Part shown: piece after piece, positions 1 through 4,823 of the stretch
How the letters are laid out: every line of letters begins with the position of its first letter
Numbering within the stretch: the first letter of the stretch is position 1
Assembly (NCBI GenBank): GCA_012510755.1
Contig: JAAZHL010000314.1
Location: 1 to 5,786 of the forward strand
Source of the DNA: Leucobacter sp.
Lineage (GTDB): Bacteria > Actinomycetota > Actinomycetes > Actinomycetales > Microbacteriaceae
Length of the DNA: 5,786 nt
Reading direction: 5' to 3'
Position numbers and translations under genes: made by a program
Notes under the pieces: model-generated
The model's database searches: none
What the model was told of the DNA's origin: nothing
What the model saw: only the letters and a program-made list of their open reading frames with translations

Positions 1-956
1 ACCTCGTACACGCTGTGCCAGGCGATCGATTTCACGTCGACCGAATAGGGGTGAAGAATCGCGTTCGCCCGGGCGATGATCTCGTCGGTAGGTGTCGCGC
101 GCACCGCGCCATTGTTATCTTCAGCCACCTCACCAAGGTCGACGTAGAGCCGAAAGAGGTGCCCTCCCTCACGTGGAATCAGCAGAATGTTGCCGCCGTC
201 GTGCGACTGAATGGCTGACTTCGTGCGCACATCAGGGAAGTCGGTGTTGGCCAACACATCGAGCACTCCCCACGCGTGAAATGCTGAGTCACCTTGCAGC
301 CGGCGCCCGATTGACGTGCGCACCTGGCTGCGTGCCCCGTCTCCACCCACGACGTACTTAGCGCGCACCGTGAGTGTGCTGCCAGTTTGAGGCCCCGCGA
401 CGTGACGAAGCGTCGCAGTGACCGGATGGCTGCCCTCTTCGGCGATGTCGAGGTCAACAAATTCGACGCCCCAGTCGGGCACGATACGGCCGGGGGCATG
501 AGCCGCGGCTTCAGCGAAATAGTCGAGTACTCGCGCCTGGTTCACGACCAAGTGCGGAAACTCGCTCAGTCCGTTGGCGTCGTCAGGCGTGCGTGTCGCG
601 CGCGCGATGTGCGTGGGGTTGGTGGGGTCGGGCTTCCAGAATGCCGTCTCAGTGATTCGGTAGGCCTCAGCAATGATGCGTTCAGCAAAGCCAAATGCCT
701 GAAAGGTTTCGACACTGCGCGCTTGAATGCCGTCGGCTTGGCCAATTTCGAGTCGCCCATTGCGGCGCTCAACAATGCGAACCGTCAGCTCTGGAAAGCG
801 CGAGAGTTGTGCGGCGAGCAGCATCGCTGCCGGGCCTGCACCAACAATGAGCACGTCGACTTCAGCAGGTATCTCTGCAGGTCGTTCTTTGCCCGCTCCT
901 GCTGCAGGGCGAATTCGAGGATCATCAGACTCGTAGCCGTGGTGGTGAAATTCCAT
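1..956 (-). CDS. mobA: 3-hydroxybenzoate 4-monooxygenase (FAD aromatic hydroxylase), N-terminal half, cut by left window edge
   Basis: This is a flavoprotein hydroxylase expected to convert 3-hydroxybenzoate to protocatechuate with NAD(P)H and O2 in the cytoplasm. About 318 residues are present of a family length near 640; the missing part should hold the rest of the FAD domain and the thioredoxin-like C-terminal domain. I read the frame by hand and it is open from ATG 956 to base 1. A Rossmann motif GAGPAA is at residues 39-44, with ribose-binding E63. LEIGQADGI is at 69-77, SEFPHLVVNQARV at 131-143 and the second FAD motif GGDGARSQVR at 204-213. Residues D75, H135, K246 and Y271 fall where I recall the active-site D75, H135, K247 and Y271 of the Comamonas testosteroni enzyme. 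This argues for MobA rather than a generic phenol hydroxylase. The start at 956 is supported by AAGGA at 963-967 and by homologues beginning M-x-F-H. An in-frame ATG at 971 is possible but less likely. The third Rossmann glycine is Ala44. The gene is divergent from an IclR regulator. Confidence 0.88.
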   Translation of the reverse strand, partial: MEFHHHGYESDDPRIRPAAGAGKERPAEIPAEVDVLIVGAGPAAMLLAAQLSRFPELTVRIVERRNGRLEIGQADGIQARSVETFQAFGFAERIIAEAYRITETAFWKPDPTNPTHIARATRTPDDANGLSEFPHLVVNQARVLDYFAEAAAHAPGRIVPDWGVEFVDLDIAEEGSHPVTATLRHVAGPQTGSTLTVRAKYVVGGDGARSQVRTSIGRRLQGDSAFHAWGVLDVLANTDFPDVRTKSAIQSHDGGNILLIPREGGHLFRLYVDLGEVAEDNNGAVRATPTDEIIARANAILHPYSVDVKSIAWHSVYE

Positions 957-962
957 GGAGAT

Positions 963-967
963 TCCTT
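963..967 (-). promoter_or_regulatory. Ribosome binding site of mobA
   Basis: AAGGA on the minus strand lies 6 nt before the ATG at 956. It decides against the in-frame ATG at 971, because it would lie downstream of that codon. Confidence 0.6.
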
Positions 968-1000
968 GCATGAGGTTTGCGTAATGCCAGCACCCGCACT

Positions 1001-1029
1001 ACTCTATAATCGAGCAGATGCATCTTTAA
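1001..1029 (-). promoter_or_regulatory. Candidate mobA promoter overlapping the operator
   Basis: On the minus strand a -35-like TTAAAG (1024-1029) is followed after 17 bp by a -10-like TAGAGT (1001-1006). The -35 matches consensus only at 3 of 6 positions, as expected for an activator-dependent promoter. It overlaps both direct repeats of the proposed IclR operator. This is inference from motif spacing only. Confidence 0.3.
1005..1010 (+). promoter_or_regulatory. Candidate -10 box for the iclR-type gene
   Basis: A perfect TATAAT lies 89 nt before the TTG start of the regulator. No good -35 is seen at 16-18 bp. It overlaps the first operator repeat (1007-1016), so binding of the regulator here could also control its own gene. 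The same bases may instead belong to the opposite-strand promoter or the operator. Confidence 0.35.
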
Positions 1030-1046
1030 TCGAACATTTTCGATCG
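1007..1046. promoter_or_regulatory. Probable IclR-family operator: two direct repeats plus an inverted copy
   Basis: TAATCGAGCA (1007-1016) and TAATCGAACA (1027-1036) match at 9 of 10 bases and are separated by exactly 10 bp. The second abuts an inverted copy at 1037-1046 that matches it at 7 of 10. Together these form the palindrome ATCGAACATTTTCGAT (1029-1044, 6-bp arms, 4-bp centre). Known IclR-type activators of protocatechuate and 4-hydroxybenzoate genes (PcaU, PobR) are described as binding three 10-bp repeats, two in a palindrome and a third as a direct repeat 10 bp away. On the other strand the unit reads TGTTCGATTA, close to the TTCGAT core I recall for PcaR/PcaU sites. It sits in the divergent gap between mobA and the regulator. 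Confidence 0.65.
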
Positions 1047-1086
1047 TACCTCGTGCAGCCTGCCTTTGGCAACCACCGACAGCAGC

Positions 1087-1092
1087 AGGGAG
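1087..1092 (+). promoter_or_regulatory. Ribosome binding site of the IclR-type regulator
   Basis: AGGGAG lies 7 nt before TTG at 1100. It supports the TTG start; the next in-frame ATG, at 1256, would remove much of the helix-turn-helix domain. Confidence 0.65.
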
Positions 1093-1099
1093 CACGCAG

Positions 1100-1876
1100 T
1101 TGACTAAGATCGCGGCAGGCACATCAGCAGGTAAATCGACAGCCAAATCTGCGGCCAGATCGGCAGAGAAACCGGCGGATAGCAGTTCGGTCACGTCGCA
1201 AACATTGTCTCGGGGCATTCGAATTCTCGAGATATTGGCCGCTCACGGTGGCGCCATGTCGAGCGCGGCCATCACTACTGAACTCGGCCTACACCGTTCG
1301 ATCGCCTATCGGCTCTTGCGCACACTCGAGCTGCACCGGCTGGTCGTGCGCGACGACCGCGGCCACTATCTGCTCGGGCCCCGTCTGGCATCACTCGCGG
1401 CAACGGTTGAACGCGATCTGCAGCAGGCGGCCGCACCAATACTGCGGGCGGCGGTTGACGATCTTGGCGTGACCTGCTTTCTCGTGAGGCTCGATGGCGA
1501 CGAGGCGATCACCCTGTTGAGCGTCGAACCACGCAGCTCGATCGTCTCGGTCGCGCAACACCCGGGAACCGAACATCCGCTGGGAGTTGGAGCACCAGGG
1601 CGGGCAGTGCTGTGTCAGTTGCCGCAGCATGAATGGCCCGAGACGTTGAGTGACGAGCAGCGCGCGGCCACGTTAGCGACGCTCGAGCAGGGCTACGCCT
1701 CGAGCCATGATGAGGTGATTCATGGTTTGAAGTCGGTGGCGGTGGCTTTGCAGATTCGTGGGTCTGCGGCGTTGGCGGTCGCGGCAGCATTTCTGTCGCA
1801 CGAGCTCACCGACGCGCAGGTCGCCGCACGCTTGCATGCTGCAGCCGCGGAGATTACCGTGGCGCTCGAGGGGTGA
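1100..1876 (+). CDS. IclR-family transcriptional regulator, probable regulator of the divergent mobA
   Basis: This is a 258-residue DNA-binding regulator of the IclR family, normal in length apart from an N-terminal tail. Residues 1-32 are a low-complexity Ala/Ser/Lys tail. The winged helix-turn-helix spans about 33-96 (SQTLSRGIRILEILAAHGG, recognition helix near LHRSIAYRLLRTL at 64-76, wing ending GHYLLGPRLASLA). The effector-binding domain spans about 105-258, with PLGVGAPGRAVL at 160-171 and GYASSHDEVIHGLKSVAVAL at 198-217, both typical IclR signature regions. The start is TTG with AGGGAG 7 nt upstream. Context is divergent from a 3-hydroxybenzoate hydroxylase with an operator-like repeat cluster between them. 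By analogy with PcaU/PobR it probably senses an aromatic acid, but whether it activates or represses, and its ligand, are not shown by sequence. Confidence 0.9.
   Translation: MTKIAAGTSAGKSTAKSAARSAEKPADSSSVTSQTLSRGIRILEILAAHGGAMSSAAITTELGLHRSIAYRLLRTLELHRLVVRDDRGHYLLGPRLASLAATVERDLQQAAAPILRAAVDDLGVTCFLVRLDGDEAITLLSVEPRSSIVSVAQHPGTEHPLGVGAPGRAVLCQLPQHEWPETLSDEQRAATLATLEQGYASSHDEVIHGLKSVAVALQIRGSAALAVAAAFLSHELTDAQVAARLHAAAAEITVALEG
1133..1180 (+). repeat. Degenerate 12-bp tandem repeat encoding (K/R)-(S/P)-x-x units in the regulator tail
   Basis: Four degenerate 12-bp units, starting AAATCG, AAATCT, AGATCG and AAACCG, encode KSTA, KSAA, RSAE and KPAD (residues 12-27). They give a basic, flexible N-terminal tail with a four-residue period. 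The DNA-level resemblance suggests expansion by slippage. Confidence 0.5.
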
Positions 1877-1884
1877 CCGGTGGC

Positions 1885-1928
1885 GGAACGACCATAGGGA
1901 GTGGATCTTAGGGGCCCGAATTTTTCAG
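1885..1928 (-). pseudogene. Remnant of a tRNA-Ala gene copy, or attachment-like duplication of its 3' end
   Basis: Bases 1885-1914 match 1978-2007 at 29 of 30 positions, at a period of 93 bp. The matched block is the last 13 nt of the tRNA-Ala gene plus 17 bp beyond it. Immediately after it, CCCGAATTTTTCAG (1915-1928) resembles the 5' end and leader of the intact tRNA, CCCGAAAGCTTTTTTAG (2065-2081). The copy therefore looks like a tandem tRNA gene that lost about 57 internal bases. The alternative is a duplicated att-like core left by an integrative element. It cannot form a tRNA. Confidence 0.5.
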
Positions 1929-1958
1929 AGTTGAAAGCACCGCTTTCGACAAAATTCG
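1917..1958. terminator. Imperfect hairpin between the convergent regulator and tRNA genes
   Basis: Outer arms CGAATTTT (1917-1924) and AAAATTCG (1951-1958) pair perfectly. Inner arms TTGAAAGC (1931-1938) and GCTTTCGA (1942-1949) pair with one G-U and a 3-nt loop. An asymmetric internal loop separates them. It lies 40 bp after the regulator stop and downstream of the tRNA, so it could end transcription from either side. There is no clean T-run after it, so a classical intrinsic terminator is not proven. Confidence 0.35.
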
Positions 1959-1963
1959 AGCAA

Positions 1964-1981
1964 TTCCTCGTAGAAGAGGAA
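1964..1981 (-). terminator. Small hairpin just downstream of tRNA-Ala
   Basis: TTCCTC (1964-1969) and GAGGAA (1976-1981) form a 6-bp stem with a 6-nt loop, starting 14 bp after the tRNA 3' end on the minus strand. It is followed on that strand by TTGCTCGAATTTT. The position fits a tRNA terminator, but the U-tract is weak. Confidence 0.35.
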
Positions 1982-1994
1982 CGACCGTAGGGAG

Positions 1995-2067
<73 letters not shown>

Positions 2068-2079
2068 GAAAGCTTTTTT

Positions 2080-2085
2080 AGCCTA
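2080..2085 (-). promoter_or_regulatory. Candidate -10 box for tRNA-Ala
   Basis: TAGGCT on the minus strand (TANNNT type, like actinobacterial stable-RNA promoters) ends 12 nt before the tRNA 5' end. A possible -35, TTGGTA, lies 20 bp upstream, which is longer than ideal. Confidence 0.4.
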
Positions 2086-2114
2086 GCAGGCTCACAGGGC
2101 GGCGTTACCAAAAG

Positions 2115-2128
2115 TGAGCCCCAGCTCA
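2115..2128 (-). terminator. Weak hairpin after the membrane-protein gene
   Basis: On the minus strand TGAGC-TGGG-GCTCA is followed by CTTTTGG, starting about 30 nt after the stop codon at 2159. The stem is only 5 bp, so this is a weak candidate for the end of the galU-rimJ-membrane protein transcript. Confidence 0.3.
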
Positions 2129-2158
2129 GAGCAGGCCCCAGCGAACCACTGCGGTTGG

Positions 2159-3133
2159 TTAGCCAGCCTTTCGGCGTGAGCGCAGCACTTCGTCAAGGTC
2201 AAGCGCACCGTCGCTTGTGTCACCAATGATGCCCATGCGCGAGAAGCTCGCAGCACCCGCATCGGCCGCAGCATGTGATGTGGTCGAGGGCGATGCCGGG
2301 GCAACAGGCTGCGCGACCGCAGTTGTCGGCTGCGCAGGGGCCTCATCTGCGGCGGCCATGTCGAGCAGAATCGAATGTGGCTTGTTCTGCGCCTGCGGTT
2401 TCTTGGTTGGCCCCGCGGCTCTCGCCCGTGCCCGGGCACGGGCCCGTTCGATGCGGGCGGCAGCAGCGGCCTGAGCGGCGGCGTGTGCGGCTGCTGCACG
2501 ATCCTCTTCGCGTTCTTCTTGCGCTGTCACCGCCGGCGCCGCTGGCACCTCTTCGATCACGTGCTCAGCGTCAATGTCGACATGCTTCACTCGGCCCGGT
2601 GCGAGCAAGACGAGCGCACCAAGCCCAGCAGCCGCAACGGCCAACGAGCCAAGCAGCAACACAGCAGGGCTGCCGAACATCGCAAGCGCTCCGCCCGTCA
2701 CCGCACCGATGCAGGCAAGCACAAACGCGATCGCAGCAACCTGACGCACCCGTCGCACCCAAGGTCGCCTAAGTTTCGCGGAACGCACCAACGCAGCCTG
2801 CTTTCGCTTCACCTGCTGTGCTCGCATTTCTGCCCGAACCTGCGCTGCGCGTGCCTCAGAAAGCTGCGCTTTGCGTTCGGCCTCTTGCCTTCGCTGTGCG
2901 GTGCGCAGCAGGCGCTCTTGCGCGAGTGCCTCTCGGGCGGTTGCCTCGACGCGCACCTCGCTCGGCACCTCGGCCGTCTCGGCGAGCACCCGCAACGTGC
3001 GCTGCAGCCGCAACGCATTCTGTTCTGCCGCTTTGAACTCTTTGCGGCGAATGAAGCTCGGCACGAGCACTGCGGCCCAGAGCAGCGCGGCAACTACGAA
3101 GATCACTCCGCCACCGAACACGCCGCTTGTCAT
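2159..3133 (-). CDS. Conserved actinobacterial membrane protein with coiled coil, function unknown
   Basis: The 324-residue protein has an N-terminal membrane segment at about residues 5-26 (GVFGGGVIFVVAALLWAAVL). A long charged helix, probably coiled coil, follows at 31-118, rich in R/E/A/Q. Two adjacent membrane segments lie at about 131-153 and 156-178. The tail is Ala/Pro-rich with an RARARARA stretch at about 230-239, and it ends with the compact motif LDLDEVLRSRRKAG at 311-324. I do not recognise a catalytic domain. Position after galU and rimJ matches a conserved transmembrane protein that I recall in the mycobacterial cluster (Rv0996), so it is probably a lineage-conserved envelope protein. 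I chose ATG 3133 over upstream starts because a TACAGT -10 box ends 7 nt before it and the membrane helix begins at once. GTG 3142 is an alternative. The frame also stays open upstream to 3244, inside rimJ. Confidence 0.8.
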   Translation of the reverse strand: MTSGVFGGGVIFVVAALLWAAVLVPSFIRRKEFKAAEQNALRLQRTLRVLAETAEVPSEVRVEATAREALAQERLLRTAQRRQEAERKAQLSEARAAQVRAEMRAQQVKRKQAALVRSAKLRRPWVRRVRQVAAIAFVLACIGAVTGGALAMFGSPAVLLLGSLAVAAAGLGALVLLAPGRVKHVDIDAEHVIEEVPAAPAVTAQEEREEDRAAAAHAAAQAAAAARIERARARARARAAGPTKKPQAQNKPHSILLDMAAADEAPAQPTTAVAQPVAPASPSTTSHAAADAGAASFSRMGIIGDTSDGALDLDEVLRSRRKAG

Positions 3134-3140
3134 GAGGCTC

Positions 3141-3146
3141 ACTGTA
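3141..3146 (-). promoter_or_regulatory. Candidate -10 box for a leaderless transcript of the membrane-protein gene
   Basis: TACAGT on the minus strand ends exactly 7 nt before the ATG at 3133. No Shine-Dalgarno site is seen there. This is the spacing expected when transcription starts on the A of ATG. The -35 region is poor. Confidence 0.45.
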
Positions 3147-3162
3147 CGGTTAAGTTCGCCCG

Positions 3163-3780
3163 TCAGTCGTGTGCCGCGCCGATTCTTGAGAGCATTCCTT
3201 GGCCCACTTCTTCGGCCGTGACCGCGAAACAGTCGTGGTCGCACCAGCTACCGGCAATGTGAATGTATCGGTCGCGTCTGCCCTCGTAACGCATGCCGAG
3301 TTTCTTCACGACCCTGAGCGACGCCTCATTTTCGGGTCGTATGCAAATCTCGACGCGATGCAGACGTAACTCGAAGAAGAGGTAGTCGATTGCGAGGGCG
3401 ACCGCCGTCGGGGTGACGCCCCTGCCTGCGACATGCTGCGAGATCCAGTAGCCGATGGAGGCGGTGCGGGCCGCACCCCCGCTGATGTCGCTCACGCTGA
3501 GTTGCCCGGCCACTGCCCCGTCATAGGTGATCACAAACGAGATGCTCACCCCCGCGCGCTGCTGTTTGCGCATCGCGCGAATCACGGGGCGCAATGAGAC
3601 TGTGCCGGGCACTGCGCCTCCCCCGCCCGGAAACGTGGCCTCCCACGGTTCGAGCCAGGTTCTGTTCTCGGTCAACAACCGCCGCAGCGTCGCAGCATCA
3701 CGCTGGGCCACCACGCGAATGCCCACCCGCCCTGCCGTCTTCGGCGTCGGGGTATCGATGGGGTGCGGCAGTGGACTCAC
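3163..3780 (-). CDS. rimJ: GNAT-family N-acetyltransferase, RimJ/RimL type
   Basis: The 205-residue acetyltransferase belongs to the acetyl-CoA-dependent GNAT superfamily and resembles the enzymes that acetylate N-terminal amino groups of ribosomal proteins. The fold runs from about residue 20 (GIRVVAQRDAATLRRLL) through ISFVITYDGAVAGQLSVSDIS (80-100) and ASIGYWI (107-113). The acetyl-CoA motif A is QHVAGRGVTPTAVALAIDYLF at 115-135. LRLHRVEICIRPENEASLRVVKKLGMRYEG at 138-167 is the typical RimJ/L C-terminal signature. The start is GTG at 3780 and overlaps the galU stop codon by 4 nt (GTGA), implying translational coupling. The same order galU-rimJ-membrane protein is known in other actinomycetes, but there moeA lies between galU and rimJ. 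The true substrate is unproven, since many RimJ-like proteins act on other targets. Confidence 0.82.
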   Translation of the reverse strand: MSPLPHPIDTPTPKTAGRVGIRVVAQRDAATLRRLLTENRTWLEPWEATFPGGGGAVPGTVSLRPVIRAMRKQQRAGVSISFVITYDGAVAGQLSVSDISGGAARTASIGYWISQHVAGRGVTPTAVALAIDYLFFELRLHRVEICIRPENEASLRVVKKLGMRYEGRRDRYIHIAGSWCDHDCFAVTAEEVGQGMLSRIGAAHD

Positions 3781-4709
3781 TGAGGTGCTCGCCCGCTCTT
3801 GGCTTTCGCCTCGCGCAGCCCGTCTGCAAACTCAAGCAGCCAGTCTGAGAGTTCGTCTCCGAACTCGGAGTGTTCTACGCCAAGCCGCAGATTCGCTTGA
3901 ATCCATCCCACACGGTCACCGGTATCGTAGCGTCGCCCGTCGAAGACCACACCATAGACCGGGCGCTCACCCTTACCAGCGGCGAGCGCGTTGAGTGCGT
4001 CGGTGAGCTGGTATTCACCACCGCGACCTGGTTCGAGCTTGTCGATCTCGTCGAAGATTTCGGGGCGCAACACATAGCGGCCGATGACTGCGAGGTTTGA
4101 TGGCGCATCTGCGGGGTCTGGCTTCTCAACGAGTGCGGTGATGCGCACGACACCGGGCTCATCTGTCGGCTCGACTGCGGCACAACCGTAGAGGTGCACT
4201 TGTTCCGGTGGCACCTCCATCAGTGCGACGACCGTGGCTTGCTCGCTGTCATGCACCTCGATCATTTTGGTGAGCAGCGCGTCACGGTCATCGATGAGAT
4301 CGTCGCCGAGCAGCACGGCAAACGATTGCTGACCGACATGCTGCCGGGCCCGCCCGACGGCGTGCCCCAGGCCGAGCGGTTGCCCTTGGCGCAGAAAGTG
4401 CACCTCGGCGATCTCACTTGCCTCGTGCACTTTGCGAAGCTTGTTGGTGTCTGACTTTCGCTGCAGCGTGTATTCAAGTTCGGGCACACCGTCAAAGTGG
4501 CTGATGAGGTTTTCTTTATTTCGACCGGTGATGATGAGCACATCGTTCAGCCCCGACTTGGCTGCCTCTTCGACGACGTACTGAATTGCGGGTTTATCAA
4601 CGATCGGCAGCATCTCTTTTGGCATCGCCTTCGTTGCTGGTAAAAAGCGTGTGCCGAGGCCCGCCGCAGGAATAACCGCCTTCTGAACAGTGCGCACATC
4701 TGTTGCCAT
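3777..4709 (-). CDS. galU: UTP-glucose-1-phosphate uridylyltransferase
   Basis: This enzyme makes UDP-glucose from UTP and glucose-1-phosphate, for cell-envelope glycans, glycolipids and trehalose or galactose metabolism. From ATG 4709 it has 310 residues, the normal bacterial length. The nucleotide-binding signature is PAAGLGTRFLPATKAMPKEM (14-33), followed by DKPAIQYVVEEA (38-49). RQGQPLGLGHAV is at 107-118, metal-binding GDD at 135-137, VEKP at 194-197, GEYQLTDAL at 231-239 and the sugar-binding region YDTGDRVGWI at 261-270. All of these are family hallmarks and none is missing. An upstream start at 4745 would add 12 residues. I prefer 4709 because a TAAGCT -10 box ends 7 nt before it and the family starts just before the nucleotide-binding strand. 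It overlaps the following rimJ by 4 nt and is divergent from the cyclo-ligase gene. Confidence 0.96.
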   Translation of the reverse strand: MATDVRTVQKAVIPAAGLGTRFLPATKAMPKEMLPIVDKPAIQYVVEEAAKSGLNDVLIITGRNKENLISHFDGVPELEYTLQRKSDTNKLRKVHEASEIAEVHFLRQGQPLGLGHAVGRARQHVGQQSFAVLLGDDLIDDRDALLTKMIEVHDSEQATVVALMEVPPEQVHLYGCAAVEPTDEPGVVRITALVEKPDPADAPSNLAVIGRYVLRPEIFDEIDKLEPGRGGEYQLTDALNALAAGKGERPVYGVVFDGRRYDTGDRVGWIQANLRLGVEHSEFGDELSDWLLEFADGLREAKAKSGRAPQ

Positions 4710-4716
4710 ATCGTGT

Positions 4717-4722
4717 AGCTTA
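4717..4722 (-). promoter_or_regulatory. Candidate -10 box for leaderless galU
   Basis: TAAGCT on the minus strand ends exactly 7 nt before ATG 4709. No Shine-Dalgarno site is visible. A partial -35, TTGTGT, lies 19 bp upstream. Confidence 0.45.
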
Positions 4723-4732
4723 TCTGGGTTTA

Positions 4733-4761
4733 TTGACAGCAACACAAGTTCTCAAGAGAGT
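4733..4761 (+). promoter_or_regulatory. Possible upstream promoter of the cyclo-ligase gene
   Basis: A perfect -35 TTGACA (4733-4738) is followed after 17 bp by a poor -10, GAGAGT (4756-4761, 3 of 6). It would give a leader of about 55 nt. It competes as an explanation with the closer TAGACT box at 4812-4817. Confidence 0.3.
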
Positions 4762-4811
4762 CATGCGCGTGAATTCGCAAGGCTGTCAGTCGGTTGCGGC
4801 GAACCCCGCCG

Positions 4812-4817
4812 TAGACT
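4812..4817 (+). promoter_or_regulatory. Candidate -10 box for leaderless cyclo-ligase
   Basis: TAGACT, a common actinobacterial -10 form, ends 6 nt before ATG 4824. It is flanked by an inverted pair CCCCG (4804-4808) and CGGGG (4818-4822), which could be an operator or chance. No convincing Shine-Dalgarno site is present. Confidence 0.45.
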
Positions 4818-4823
4818 CGGGGC

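Noticed and set aside
387..1103. 238-residue plus-strand open frame
   Set aside because: It is antisense to mobA, whose minus-strand frame has clear motifs. The plus frame encodes a Cys/Arg-rich sequence with no domain, as shadow frames in GC-rich DNA do.
925..1218. 97-residue minus-strand open frame across the intergenic gap
   Set aside because: It overlaps the start of the IclR gene and the operator; its Ala/Asp periodicity mirrors the repeat in the regulator tail.
2425..2455. GC-rich repetitive tract that could look like a regulatory repeat
   Set aside because: It is explained by the RARARARA low-complexity stretch of the membrane protein coding sequence.
3134..3244. N-terminal extension of the membrane protein by 37 residues
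   Set aside because: It lies within rimJ coding sequence, is Arg-rich, and would place a basic stretch before the membrane helix; the -10 box and ATG 3133 explain the start better.
2375..3262. 295-residue plus-strand open frame
   Set aside because: It is antisense to the membrane-protein gene, has a His/Arg/Cys-rich low-sense composition, and runs past the boundary of the real genes.
4710..4745. N-terminal extension of galU by 12 residues
   Set aside because: It would contain the TAAGCT promoter box and is not typical of GalU N-termini.
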